Shown one piece after another: positions 51,452 to 64,000 of a DNA stretch of 64,000 nucleotides (the stretch's first letter is position 1; every line of letters starts with the position of its first letter). Made by a program: the position numbers and the translations under genes. Source of the DNA: Iris pallida (lineage: Eukaryota; Streptophyta; Magnoliopsida; Asparagales; Iridaceae). The DNA lies in NCBI GenBank assembly GCA_029216955.1, contig JANAVB010033216.1, forward strand, positions 10,734,408 to 10,798,407, given 5' to 3'. The notes beneath the pieces were generated by a model. That model had not been told where the DNA came from, did no database searches, and saw only the letters and a program-made list of their open reading frames with translations.

Positions 51452-54136
51452 TGTCACGACCTGCACCCACTGTGAAGGCACGAGTGCGTAACAGCGCCCA
51501 GCCTACGCCGCAGTGTCGGCGGTAGAACGCTGTCCTAGGTCAAACATCTAACAATATAAAGGTACCTGTACAGTATATACTCTCCGAATGGAGGTGACAT
51601 AGCAGATACAGTCTCAATCACAACTAAGGTAGAGCAAGATAAAAGATAGATAAAACATGAAATCCAAAAGAGATACAGCAGATAGAAGTCTAAGTGTCTA
51701 GATACACAAACCCAGAAAATATCTCAAAGCTCAATACAGTAATCCATAAAATAAATACAACTCAATACAACTGAAATAACTAACTATACAACCTCTACTG
51801 TGTCTCCTCTAGGCTAGCAGGCAACCTCCAGTCTATCTGTAAAATTTATCAACAGGTCCAGTCAGGACAGGAATGAGCACATCTCATCTAGAAAATCCAA
51901 GTAATGACAGAGAACTATAAAGCAGTTATAGACAGTTGTATTGATGAAAATAGCAGTTTATATTCAGGTGATGGTAAGAAAGACAGATAAAGTGCAAGGA
52001 AATAAAATAACTAAACAAGAGAAGAATCATAGCAATGAAGACTGTAAAAATAAAACTAGCTGAACCAGGGTAATATGATATAAAGTCCAGACAACAATGT
52101 AGACAAGTGTAACTCCAATGTAAGTCCAGTACAGGATGAATCTCATACAAGATGAATCCAGTAAGGGACGATTCCAGTTATAGTGATCAATGATTCCAGG
52201 GTGAGTCCAACCTATACTCTAGCAGTGTGTTTTAAAATACCGAGATCGACATGTAAACGGCTATAGATAATCCGGCACATCACACACCTGGCCGGGTGTG
52301 AGATGGCTATCATTCCAGTATGATTCCAGCAAAAGGGTGATTCCAGAAATGGGGTATGTCTACATGTCTTACTCTAGTATTTCCCCTTCCAGCAAGTGAA
52401 TCCAGAAATCCGACACAATGATTCAAGACGAGTCCAGCCAAAATATAATGATACCAGTACATGATTCCAGTAAATGATTCCAGTAAATGATTCCAGTAGG
52501 TAATTCTAGTAGGTGATTCCAGTAATAGAAGCCAGAATGATGATACCAGTAATAGAGGCCAGAAAATAAATGTGTGTCGTATACATGAATCCAGAATATC
52601 CATACGTGTTGTAACAGAGAATCGCATACAACTAACCAGAACTGAAGTACAGTAATTGACAAGTAAATGAGAGAACTATCAGAGAATGTACTCGCCTGAT
52701 ATCTGAATGTCCAAGATAAAGATACTGTCCGAGGAGAGGTGTCTGGCTCCTAATTAGAACAGCACAAGTCACAACATGTCCAGAAGGGTAATATAAAGCA
52801 ATACAATGCATTCTACATGAATCTATGTCAAACTAGGCCAAAGTCAACCCTTGGTCAACTTTGGTCAACTGCACTAGTCAAACTAGGTCATGACCTAACC
52901 CAGCAAGTCTTACTAGGCCTAACCAAGACTATCCTAGCAAGCACACATCAATACAAGGCTATACAAGCCAACATACACCGAACTCTATATAGCATGCAAT
53001 TATTCAATACTCAAATAGGCAAGAATTCACATTAGATATACACTAGGTAATCTATTACTTTAAGCTATATATGTCTACACATATATACACATGCATATAT
53101 TGGTATTCAACATTAGGTCTATAATTATGGCATTTCAAATGGTTATATAAACTTATATATTACAACACAATATGCTAACATATATACAATATACATACAT
53201 AGCTAAGTTAACTGTATTCATAAATACTTATTTAAGAGGCTATGTGTGTGTATGTGAACATGGCAAAGGGTCAAGTGAGGGTTAAATGGGCATACATAGT
53301 GTATGCATATCAAAAAGTGTCAAAGTGTAAGTGAACAACGTGTCAAGTGTGATAGTGTCAACAGAGTGTAAGGGGGTACATGAGGTAATATAGAATTTGT
53401 GTTAACATAGAACATTACATCTATTATTACATTACATTCATGCTTGTATTCATTCATCATTCATTTATTCTCTTGCACTACTATATGCACCATACATTAC
53501 ATACTATGGAACCTACATATTCATTATAAGTCATACTTATACATGCTTACATTAGATAGGATACTTATATCTCATACATCATTTATTTAAACATTTACTC
53601 ATGCGTGCAATCTCTATTTAATTACATAATGTATATACATTAACATGGGTTAAAATCAAATAGAACATTATATTACACACAAGGGTGTACAAAATGCATA
53701 TGCCGAATAGTAACTCCTACTAATAATCAATACTGTACCATCTCAGCATAAATTAAAATCTAGGATTAAAGTATGTTATAGATCCATGTGTTAGCTTTCT
53801 GAAACTTCAAACGGATCGCATTTTCGTTTCCGAAAACTCCCGGAATCGCGAAAACACCGAGAACGCGTTTGTCTTTCGTACAGCTGACACTCAAATAATT
53901 CTCCAGAAAGTTACATAAAGATTTAGGCCTATTAATACATGTTTTTGGAAAGCTAACTTCAATACGCTTCTTTTAAAAAAAATGGGAGATTAAACCGAGC
54001 TTTGAGCTAGAAGTTATGACATTTCTAAGTTAGGGCTGAAATTAAAAACGTGGATAAAAATCATGACGGATTTAGATAGTTTGAGACAAAAGAACACAAG
54101 TATATAACATAATATATCAAGAACTCACTCTCTACA

Positions 54137-54189
<53 letters not shown>

Positions 54190-55319
54190 CACTATAGAAC
54201 ACATCTCCAATACAAAAATATGAGATTAAACATGTAATAATTAATTCATACATAACAACAACACATAGTGTGTCCAAATTTGGGGTTTTCCCACATGGAC
54301 ACAACCACAACACAAAGGACACTCCTATGACCTCCAAATGGACATGAAATGGACACAAATGGAGATACAACCATGGGGGTCATTTCTATGGGTTCAAAAT
54401 AGACCTATATGCATGAGGAAATGAAAAGGAGAAGGGATTTATACCTCCCGGTAGATCGAATCGAAGAAAAGCCTTCCCGAAGCGACACCGACACGTAGAG
54501 ATTCCATAAGGACACGAACGAGCTCCGAATCCTCCCAAACTTGGGTAGCTTCCTCCTTGGCTAGAATGGAGAAGGAAAGAAGAAGATTTGGTGGCAAAAT
54601 GGAAGGATTTGGTGGAGAAAATTCTAGGGATTGCTCTCTAGGAATTTGGGAAAGAACAAGAGAGAGAGTGTGGATGAGAATAATGAAATGAACTTGAGCC
54701 TATCCTCTCCCAAAGTGGCTGGCCATATGGGGCTATTTGTCCTATTATGTAAGGTCCAAAATGCCCCAACTAACCTATTCTATGAGTATTAGAAAAGGGC
54801 TAATTGGTTGGGGCTAAATTAGTCATTCTAAAGTCTCTAATCACACTAACCTTATCCATAATAATTAGTCTAACCTCTAACTAAAATATTTCTATCATGT
54901 GGACTAAAATTAATATCATGTGGGCCATGCCTAACTAGTGTGTGGGTCCCAATAAAGTCAAACTACCCCCGGGTCTCCGTTTCAAGTCGGATTGAGTTAA
55001 AATTCGAACCCGACTCAAATAATCCCAAAACAATATCATAAATAATAAAATAATATCAAAATAATTCAAAGAGGTCAAATGCAAAAATATCCTTAGGCCA
55101 GAAATGATATTAAAATATCATAATCACATGGTTAGGCTCTAGGTCAAACAGTCTCTAGGGTTTTACTAGCAAAACGTCAAAACCACAAGTCATTGATTTA
55201 AATAATTTTAAAATAATTTAAAATCACCAAAAATCATATCATGAATTAAATATCATTATTAAAATAATTATAAACACGAAATTTTAAAATTACTCTCATC
55301 TGGAAAACTGGGTGTTACA
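51452..55319 (-). repeat. E8 3' LTR
   Basis: Shares the CCAGCCTACGCCGCAGT block with E3 and S1 at its left end. It then contains GATTCCAG repeats, a few GTCAA motifs (52828-52882), an AT-rich body, an (AT)n tract (54139-54185) and a purine-rich region. Confidence 0.88.
52138..52600. repeat. GATTCCAG-type repeats in the E8 3' LTR
   Basis: GATTCCAGTA, GAATCCAG and GATACCAGTA recur, with a tight 13-14-bp run (ATGATTCCAGTAA) at 52450-52540. The counterpart in the other LTR is about 57990-58450. Open frames rich in Trp, Asn, His and Ile come from the repeat. Confidence 0.75.
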
Positions 55320-55345
55320 ATCCTACCCACCTTATAAAAATTTTG
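55320..55345 (-). other. E8 polypurine tract
   Basis: On the minus strand TTTTTATAAGGTGGGTAGGAT directly precedes the 3' LTR start, after the CGAGGACAAAA block. Confidence 0.65.
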
Positions 55346-56650
55346 TCCTCGAAATTAAGATGATCGCACCCCCTTCTATGTCAAACATAGTCAAGGGTCA
55401 ATCACTAGTCAATTTCTCAACATCCAAGTACTTGGTCATCAACTGTTCAACTTCTTAGGGTTTTACCTATGCTAGCTATCTAGGTATTGGCAACTAGAAT
55501 TTAGCAAAAGAGAAACTCTATAATAGACTAGCTCTTAACTTCCCAATCCTATCAAGTCACCTATAACTAAATACCTACAAGCTAAGCACATGAATACCAA
55601 TTACCACACATATATATATATGCTCAAGAACAACAACCCATCACATATATCCTAAGTATATCATCTATATATATATACATGACTGATCAACCAAGGGTTA
55701 AGGAAGACTAAACTTATAAGGGTCTGAAACAATGCTTAGAACTAGGCTAAGGATGAATGGTCTGAATCAAGGGGACATGGTATCTAGTGAAGGGTCTGCA
55801 CACTGCCTATGAAGGTGATCAACACAAAGGAACTCAACACGAAGAGAACTTAACTAAAATGGAAAACTGAACCAAGTATAGGCTAAACAACATGTTTATA
55901 ACCCTATACAACAATGGCCTATAGATACAAACTAACCTATATCCCATATGCCAATATCATCTGCAATCTATCTATGCAAATAGACATCTTGGTCTTAGGT
56001 GAAACTACAACTATACTCAAAGGCAGGCTCTGGTCATGGGTGCCTCACTAGAAAAGGTAAAAGAAAGTAGTAATAATCATCAAGGCTGTAAGGCATACTA
56101 ACATCCTATGTGTAACTGGTTGGTATTATAGATAACAGGAGAATTATCTGCAATGGGTTACTATTCTAACACCAATGCTAACTATCACCTCTAGGGTACA
56201 GACACTCTACAAGTCATCATACCATTATACTATGAAGGAACTACCTATGAATAAGCTCTACAAAACTAAATATCCCTACTCCTAAGTCATTTATAACAAT
56301 CAAAAGGGTATGATGTTTAAACCTTCTCAAGATACAATCTGTTAATCATATGCTTCTGTCCAAAATCATGTTGTCCAGAGTCTTCATTATGCTAGTGAGC
56401 AAGGCTACGATAATCACAGAGTCCTTGACTAAGGTACGTACCTCTAGGTTCATGGTATTTAAAATTTTTGTACTGCCGCATGCGACGGCGAAAACCTTAA
56501 ATTCCCATACCCCAGAATACATCCAAAATCTGACTACATGTCCTCACTATGCCAACTAACACGACTATCGAGGATTCTAGATCCCATGATTTAGGCGACC
56601 TAGCCCATATGATTTTTTCAGAAGAAAAACAAACACAATAAAAGAGTAAC
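55346..56650. other. E8 interior, left part: no gene seen
   Basis: AT-rich DNA with no domain in six frames; pol is absent. Short tracts such as ATATATATA near 55610 and 55665 are the only notable features. Confidence 0.6.
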
Positions 56651-56659
56651 ATGACAAAA

Positions 56660-57122
56660 TTAATCAATCAACAAGGAACAGATGGAATCGGATTTCAAGG
56701 TAATTATAAAAGACAATTGCGGGAATGGAATTGAGAAGAACGAAACTTGCAGCAAGATCTCTAACGGTCTGTGCATCCTCGACTGTCCTGACGATAGCTC
56801 ACCCTGCTGGTTTCCTCCAGCCTGATGCTGATACTGCACAAATCTTTGCTGTTGATGCTGCATGAATCGCTGCTGCTGAGAAAAACCGAAAACGATAGGA
56901 AAAGTCTCTGTACAGACGGAGGTGCACCTCCAATGTAGCAGAAACGCCAACCTGAGTCGGCACAACAAAAGCTGCGGTCTCGAGGCCCTGATGAACAGGA
57001 CGAGAGGTGGCCAGCCTCTCCATAGTATCCCCCTAACCAAAGCGATGAGATCGTGTATTCATAACCATCATGAAGACAGATCAAAACAAGAAGCAATATC
57101 TGAGAATGAAGCAAAAATTTAA
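56660..57122 (-). pseudogene. E8 gag-like remnant
   Basis: The minus frame contains QQRFMQHQQQRFVQYQHQAG followed by a Gly/Gln-rich stretch, similar in composition to the Gln-rich linkers of E3 gag. Neighbouring frames give METLATS-like starts without domains. No capsid or zinc knuckle is seen, so this is a weak call. Confidence 0.35.
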
Positions 57123-57281
57123 GGAGAACAGTTTATATTCAAGGGAAGTCAATAAGCAACAATTTTAGACAACAGGAATCGGATTAAGAGTTTTTCCTAA
57201 TGTGATTGAGTACCTCCAAAAAATCCTAATCCTACTGCAGGCTGTAGTGATACTCTAGTTCGAATACCACTACATAAACTC

Positions 57282-57299
57282 GACCTGCATGGGCCACCA
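57282..57299 (-). other. E8 primer-binding site, tRNA-Ile type
   Basis: On the minus strand TGGTGGCCCATGCAGGTC lies 9 bases from the 5' LTR end and is identical to the E2 site. Confidence 0.75.
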
Positions 57300-57308
57300 C
57301 TAAAAACG

Positions 57309-59988
57309 TGTCACGACCCGCACCCACTGTGAGGGCACGAGTGCGTAACAGCGCCCAGCCTACGCCGCAGTATCGACGGTAGAACGCTGTCCTAGGTCAA
57401 ACATCTAACAATATAAAGGTACCTGTACAGTATATACTCTCCGAATGGAGGTGATATGGCAGATACAGTCTCAATCACAACTAAGGTAGAGCAAGATAAA
57501 AGATAGATAAAACATGAAATCCAAAAGAGATACAGCAGATAGAAGTCTAAGTATCTAGATACACAAATCCAGAAAACATCTCAAAGCTCAATACAGTAAT
57601 CCATAGAATAAATACAACTCAATACAACTGAAATAACTAACTATATAACCTCTACTGTGTCTCCTCTAGGCTAGAAGGCAACCTTCAGGCTATCTGTAAA
57701 ATTTATCAACAGGTCCAGTCAGGACAGGAACGAGCACATCTCATCTAGAAAACCCAAGTAAATGACAGAGAACTATAAAGCAGTTATAGACAGTTGTATT
57801 GATGAAAATAGCAGTTTATATTCAGGTGATGGTAAGAAAGACAGATAAAGTGCAAGGAAAGAAAATAACTAAACAAGAGAAGAATCATGAAGACTGTAAA
57901 AATAAAACTAGCTGAACCAGGGTAATATGATATAAAGTCCAGACAACAATGTAGACAAGTGTAACTCCAATGTAAGTCCAGTACAGGATGAATCTCATAC
58001 AAGATGAATCCAGTAAGGGACGATTCCAGTTATAGTGATTAATGATTCCAGGGTGAGTCCAACCGATACTCTAGTAGTGTGTTTTAAAATACCGAGATCG
58101 ACATGTAAACGGCTATAGGTAATCCGGCACATCACACACCTGGCCGGGTGTGAGATGGCTATCATTCCAGTATGATTCCAGTAAAAGGGTGATTCCAGAA
58201 ATGGGGTATGTCTACATGTCTTACTCTAGTATTTCCCCTCCCAGCAAGTGAATCCAGAAATCCGACACAATGATTCAAGATGAGTCCAGCCAAAATATAA
58301 TGATACCAGTACATGATTCCAGTAAATGATTCCAGTAAATGATTCCAGTAGGTAATTCCAGTAGGTGATTCCAGTAATAGAAATCAGAATGATGATACCA
58401 GTAATAGAGGCCAAAAAATAAATATGTGTCGTATACATAAATCTAGAATATCCATACGTGTTGTAACAGAGAATCGCATACAACTAACTAGAACTGAAGT
58501 ACAGTAATTGACAAGTAAATGAGAGAACTATCAGAGAATGTACTCGCCTGATATCTGAATGTCCAAGATAAAGATACTGTCCGAAGAGAGGTGTCTGGCT
58601 TCTAATTAGAACAGCACAAGTCACAATATGTCCAGAAGGGTAATATAAAGCACTACAATGCATTCTACATGAATCTAGGTCAAACTAGGCCAAAGTCAAC
58701 CCTTGGTCAACTCTGGTCAACTGCACTAGTCAAACTAGGTCATGACCTAACCCAGCAAGTCTTACTAGGCCTAACCAAGACTATCCTAGCAAGCACACAT
58801 CAATACAAGGCTATACAAGCCAACATACACCCAACTCTATATAGCATACAATTATTCAATACTCAAATAGGCAAGAATTCACATTGGATATACACTAGGT
58901 AATCTATTACTTTAAGCTATATATGTCTACACATATATACACATGCATATATTGGTATTCAACATTAGGTCTATAATCATGGCATTTCAAATGGTTATAT
59001 AAACTTATATATTACAACACAATATGCTAACATATATATAATATACATACATAGCTAAGTTAACTGTATTCATGAATACTTATTTAAGAGGCTGTGTGTG
59101 TGTATGTGAACATAGCAAAGGGGCAAGTGAGGGTTAAATGGGCATACATAGTGTATATATATCAAAGAGTGTCAAAGTGTAAGTGAACAATGTGTCAAGT
59201 GTGATAGTGTCAACATAGTGTAAGGAGGTACATGAGGTAATATAGGATTTGTGTTAACATAGAACATTACATCTATTATTACATTACATTCATGCTTGCA
59301 TTCATTCATCATTCATTTATTCTCTTGCACTACTATATGCACCATACATTACATACTATGGAACCTACATATTCATTACAAGCCATACTTATACATGCTT
59401 ACATTAGATAGGATACTTACACCTCATACATCATTTATTTAAACATTTAATCATGCTTGCATTCTCTATTTAATTACATAATGTATATACATTAACATGG
59501 GTTAAAATCAAATAGAACATTATATTACACACAAGGGTGCACAAAATGCATATGCCGAATAGTAACTCCTACTAATAATCAATACTGTACCATCTCAGCA
59601 TGAATTAAAATCTAAGATTAAAGTATGTTATAGATCCATGTGTTAGCTTTCCGAAACTTCAAACGGATCATGTTTTCGTTTCCGGAAACTCCCGGAATCG
59701 CAAAAACACCGAGAACGCATTTGTCTTTCGTACAGCTGACACTCAAATAATTCTCCAGAAAGTTACATAAAAATTTAGGCCTATTAATACATGTTTTTGG
59801 AAAGCTAACTTCAATACGCTTCTTTTAAAAAAAATAGGAGATTAAACCGAGCTTTGAGCTAGAAGTTATGACATTTCTAAGTTAGGGCTGAAATTAAAAA
59901 CGTGGATAAAAATCATGACGGATTTAGATAGTTTGAGACAAAATAACACAAGTATATAACATAATATATCAAGAACTCACTCTCTACA

Positions 59989-60035
<47 letters not shown>

Positions 60036-61165
60036 CACTATAGAACACATCTCCAATACAAAAATATGAGATTAAACATGTAATAATTTATTCATACATA
60101 ACAACAACACATTGTGTATCCAAATTTGGGATTTTCCCACATGGACACAACCACAACACAAAGGACACTCCTATGACCTCCAAATGGACATAAAATGGAC
60201 ACAAATGGAGATACAACCATGGGGGACATTTCTATGGGTTCAAAATAGACCTATATGTATGAGGAAATGAAAAGGAGAAGGGATTTATACCTCCCGGTAG
60301 ATCGAATCGAAAAAAAGCCTTCCCGGAGCGACACCGACACGTAGAGATTCCATAAGGACACGAACGAGCTCCGAATCCTCCCAAACTTGGGTAGCTTCCT
60401 CCTTGGCTAGAATGGAGAAGGAAAGAAGAAGATTTGGTGGCGAAATGGAAGGATTTGGTGGAGAAAATTATAGGGATTGCTCTCTAGGAATTTGGGGAAG
60501 AACAAGAGAGAGAGTGTGGATGAGAATAATGAAATAAACTTGAGCCTATCCTCTCCCAAAGTGGCTGGCCATATGGGGCTATTTGTCCTATTATGTAAGG
60601 TCCAAAATGCCCCCACTAACCTATTCTATGAGTATTAGGAAAGGGCTAATTGGTTGGGGCTAAATTAGTCATTCTAAAGTCTCTAATCACACTAATCTTA
60701 TCCATAATAATTAGTCTAACCTCTAACTAAAATATTTCTATCATGTGAACTAAAATTAATATCATGTGGGCCATGCCTAACTAGTGCGTGGGTCCCACTA
60801 GAGTCAAACTACCCCCGGGTCCCCGTTTCAAGTCGGATTGAGTTGAAATTCGAACCCGACTCAAATAATTCCAAAACAATATCATAAATAATAAAATAAT
60901 ATCAAAATAATTCAAAGAGGTCAAATGCAAAAATATCCTTAGGCCAGAAATGATATTAAAATATCATAGTCACATGGTTAGGCTCTAAGTCAAACAGTCT
61001 CTAGGGTTTCACTAGCAAAACGTCAAAACCACAAGTCATTGATTTAAATAATTTTAAAATGATTTAAAATCACTAAAAATCATATCATGAATTAAATATC
61101 ATTATTAAAATAATTATAAACACGAAATTTCAAAATTACCCTCATCTGGAAAACTGGGTGTTACA
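57309..61165 (-). repeat. E8 5' LTR
   Basis: Colinear with 51452-55319. Includes GATTCCAG repeats (57990-58450), GTCAA motifs (58679-58735) and a shorter (AT)n tract (59991-60031). Confidence 0.88.
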
Positions 61166-61170
61166 AGAAG

Positions 61171-62356
61171 TCTCTAGCTCTCAAGGCTACAAAGTCTTAC
61201 ACAAAGGATAGCTCCGACGACAACGAGTCGGATAACGATAAAGAAATAGATCTCACATCTAAGCACTTCCGAAAGTTCTTCAAATTCAACAAAGCCAACC
61301 GCTTTAGACGGGACAACGATAAAGATCCGGCATGCTACCAATGCAGAAGAACCGGTCACATCAAGAGAGATTGTCCCATGACAAGAAAAGACTCAAGCAA
61401 GTATGAGAAGCCTAGCAAAGGAAGCTCGTCCTCCAGAAAATTTGCCAACACAAGCATTTGTTGTGAGAGTGACGCAAGCGACTTCGACAACGACAAAGAT
61501 TGCAAACACAATGCAAATATTTGTCTCATGGCAACCGATGAGGTACTCGATGATCTCTCTCTAAATATTCTTACTTATGATGACTTGGAAAATGCTATTC
61601 TTGAATTACACGAAGAACACAAAGGTGTTAGAAATAAGTACAAAAAATCTCTAAAAGAGGTTGATGCACTTCAACTTGAAGTAGAAAGACTCTCTAGCAT
61701 CATTATTGATGTAAAAGGAAAATCTTCTGCTTCTGACACGGATGAGATAGAGTCTTTGCGACTCAAGTTTCAAGAATCCCTTGTCACCATCAAGAAAAAG
61801 GATGATGAGATTCAATCCCTCAGAGAGGCTTATGTTTTTGCTATTCATAAAATTCAAGATGCGAATAAAAGAGAATAAGATAATTCTATTAAGTATGATG
61901 ATCTTCTTGCGCAGAGTAAGAGATTAGGTAATAAGAACACTACTCACACACATGCTCCAAGACACCTTCACACCCATCAAAATATTAGTCATACTTCTTA
62001 CATGAACAAGAACACTACACAAAAGTCCTTTTCCAACAAAAGAAAAGGACCCTTTGTTAAGAAGAACACCTCACATCATGCATTCTATTATCATCATCAT
62101 AACACTCATGATAGAACACCTCGCACTAGAGCTTCACATGTGCATAACATTCACTCGTTTTCTTCTAAATCTTCTATGATGTGCAACTATTGTGGCTTGA
62201 TTGGACATACTTCTAATTATTGTCATACAAGGAAACAAGTTGATATGAAAGTTTGTAAATGGGTTCCTAAGACTAACAATCAAGGACCCAAACGATCATG
62301 GGCACCAAAATGTTCATCTTCAACTTATGTTGTAGGTGAAGAATCCTTCTCATGCT
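61171..62356 (+). pseudogene. gag: E7 gag, C-terminal part with two zinc knuckles (broken)
   Basis: Resumes after E8 with an acidic stretch (DSSDDNESDNDKE), then zinc knuckle CYQCRRTGHIKRDC (61333-61374). A Ser-rich linker and a coiled coil of about 100 residues follow (ELHEEHKGVRNKYKKSLKEV onward). After a TAA at 61876 the frame continues to a second knuckle CNYCGLIGHTSNYC (62182-62223) and the KVCKWVPKTN motif. Two knuckles separated by a coiled coil fit SIRE-type gag. The protein would bind element RNA. Confidence 0.85.
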
Positions 62357-64000
62357 AGAAGCAAGTGGATTCTCGATAGTGGTTGTTCACGGCACATGAT
62401 CGGTGATGCTTCACTATTTACAACGCTATCGATGAAGAAGGAAGGACACGTCTCCTTTGGTAACAATCTTAAAGGTCACATTATAAGAAATGGTAATATC
62501 AGTTCCCCTTCTTATCCTTATATTAAGAATGTGTGTCTTGTTACAAATCTCAAACACAATCTTCTTAGTATTAGTCATTTCACCGATAATGGTTATGATA
62601 TTAAGCTTGTTAAACTCCAATGCTTCATTACCGATAGATCTAGCAGATCTATTGTTTATGAAGGCATTAGAGAGAACAATATATATGTTCTATATCTTGT
62701 TGAAGGTACTAACAATGACAGATGTCTAGTTGCAAAGAACGATGAAAGTTGGCTTTGGCACATGAGGCTCGGACACGCCAACATGGATACCATCTCTCGT
62801 CTTGCAACCAAGAAGCTTGTAAGAGGAATTCCAAGTATCCCTTTCAAAAAGGATATGGTGTGTGAAGAATGCGAGAAAAGTAAGTTGACCAAGTCATCTT
62901 TCAAATCCATCAACTCTGTGAGTACCAGTAGACCACTTCAACTTATTCATATGGATCTATTAGGTCCTAGTAGAGTAGCTAGGCTTGGAGGCAAGCTTTA
63001 TGCTTTTGTTTTGGTTAATGATTTTTCGAGATTTACTTGGATTATTTTTCTTGCTTGTAAAGTGATACTTTTCGTAAATTTGTTGCTTTTTTTAAACGTG
63101 TTCAAAATGAGAAAGACATTTCTATTAACAAGATTAGAAGTGATCATGGAGGAGAGTTTGACAATGCCGATTTTAAAAGATTTTGTAAAAAGAATGGTTT
63201 TGGTCATGATTTTGCTTACCCTCGAACTCCTCAACAAAATAGTGTTGTAGAGAGAAAGAATAGAACCCTTGGCGATATGGCCCGGGTTATGTTAAACCAA
63301 TATAAGCTCCCACAATATTTTTGGGCAGAAGTCGTTAACACGGCATGTCATATTATAAATAGGGTCTTGATTAGACCTATTTCTAAAAAGACTCCTTATG
63401 AGCTTTGGTTTGATAAATTTCCTTCTACTGAATATTTTAAAGTTTTTAGATGCAATTATTTTATTTTGAATACCAAGGACAATCTAGGCAAGTTTGAAAA
63501 AAAAGCCTATGAAGGAATTTTCCTTGGCTACTCAATACATAGCAAAGGTTTTCGTATTTTTAATAAAAGAAGTCTTGTTGTCGAAGAGTCAATTAATGTC
63601 TCTTTTAATAAACTTAATCTTCTACATCCTCCTCATCCAATGATGTTGACGACATCTCGTTTGGTTTGGAGAACTCTTCTATTGGAGAACCTCGTCCTTC
63701 TTCATCTAACAATGAAATTGTGACTCCTCCAACAAAAGATTCTCCGCCACTCGAGCCTCCTCAAAAGGATCTCCCAAAGGAATAGAGATTTGTCCCTAAT
63801 CATCCTAAGGAGCTTATCATTGGGGATCCTTCTTCCCATGTTAGTACTAGATCCTCCACTCGTGATCTTTGTGCAAACGTGGCTTTTATTTCTCAAATAG
63901 AGCCTAAAAATATTAATGATGCTTTTCATGATAAATTTTGGATGATAGCGATGCATGAAGAGCTAAATCAATTTGAGCGAAACAAGGTTTGGGAACTTGT
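62336..64000 (+). pseudogene. pol: E7 pol: protease and integrase, entering RT at the window end (broken)
   Basis: Protease motif WILDSGCSRHM (Asp codon at 62375) is followed by the pre-integrase finger WLWHMRLGHANMD ... CEECEKSK. The integrase core has D in LIHMDLLGPS (62954), D in IRSDHGGEF (63142) and E in VVERKNR (63250), with 35 residues between the last two as in DD35E enzymes. A frameshift near 63050 separates the first Asp from the other two. Another shift near 63630 and a TAG at 63784, where Trp is expected, break the linker. The last codons (MHEELNQFERNKVWELV) are the usual entry to copia RT. Confidence 0.88.

Larger units (their letters stand above)
51452..61165 (-). mobile_element. 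E8: Del/Tekay-like element with short interior, inside E7 gag
   Basis: Bounded by TGTCACGACCTG at 51452 and GGGTGTTACA at 61165, with a perfect duplication AGAAG (51447-51451 and 61166-61170). LTRs of 3868 and 3857 bp are very similar by eye. The tRNA-Ile-type primer site is on the minus strand next to the right LTR, so it reads leftward. The 1989-bp interior has only a gag-like trace. It is either internally deleted or a non-autonomous member of the group whose complete relative is E3. Confidence 0.88.
49728..64000 (+). mobile_element. E7: SIRE/Maximus-type Ty1/copia element, runs past the window end
   Basis: 5' LTR 49728-50678, Met-type primer site, gag start at 50733, then protease, integrase and the approach to RT at 64000. 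Integrase before RT marks Ty1/copia. The gag start (RPPLFDGTNYNYWKIRM) and a second zinc knuckle after a coiled-coil region point to the SIRE lineage. Gag is split by E8. Stops and frameshifts throughout show decay. The 3' LTR lies outside the window. Confidence 0.85.

Noticed and set aside
51452..55319. Reading the TGTCACGACC end as the 5' end of a rightward element
   Set aside because: The primer site adjoining the right LTR (57282-57299) and the polypurine tract at 55320 are both on the minus strand, so the element reads leftward.

Overview
The window is repeat-dense nuclear DNA of a flowering plant. I see no intact host gene, rRNA, tRNA or CRISPR array. The plant call rests on the element families: a chromodomain Ty3/gypsy element (Del/Tekay type), a Tat-lineage gypsy integrase, a SIRE/Maximus-type Ty1/copia element, and a Mutator-like element (MULE) carrying a piece of a plant-specific ALOG gene. 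The species cannot be told; the depth of nesting suggests a large genome (inference).

Layout by nesting. E1 (1-776, probably resuming at 36934-37892) is the 5' end of a leftward LTR element with an initiator-Met primer site. E2 (777-36933, target duplication ACTGG) is a rightward Del/Tekay-like element. It has ~4.2 kb LTRs, a tRNA-Ile-type primer site and only ~1.3 kb of non-coding interior. Its 5' LTR holds a related solo LTR, S1 (1813-5592). Its 3' LTR holds a 940-bp MULE (10103-11042, 9-bp duplication) with the ALOG fragment, and then E3 (14179-35906, duplication ATGCT). E3 is leftward and is the only element here with a nearly complete gag-pol: zinc knuckles, protease, RT, RNase H, integrase and chromodomain. 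Its gag is split by E4 (23152-31085, duplication GTGCC), a rightward non-coding element with 2.4-kb LTRs and many small hairpins.

Right part. E5 (37893-47377) is another tRNA-Ile-type element whose 5' LTR is cut off at 37893 and whose interior keeps only gag traces. It abuts a dead Tat integrase and its 3' region (E6, 47378-49727), which carries a striking run of hairpins. E7 (49728 to the window end) is a decayed SIRE-type copia element. Its gag is interrupted by E8 (51452-61165, duplication AGAAG), a leftward tRNA-Ile-type element with ~3.86 kb LTRs and a 2-kb interior.

How they fit together. E2, E3, E5, E8 and S1 look like one related group: long LTRs, TGTCACGACC-like or TGTAA-like ends, TTGAC-rich LTRs in three of them, and (where preserved) a primer site fitting plant tRNA-Ile(AAU). 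Only E3 has recognisable pol, so the pol-less members may have moved in trans (inference). Insertion order from nesting: E1 before E2; E2 before S1, MULE and E3; E3 before E4; E6 before E5; E7 before E8. All coding regions are broken, mostly by stops that fit C-to-T decay of methylated DNA.
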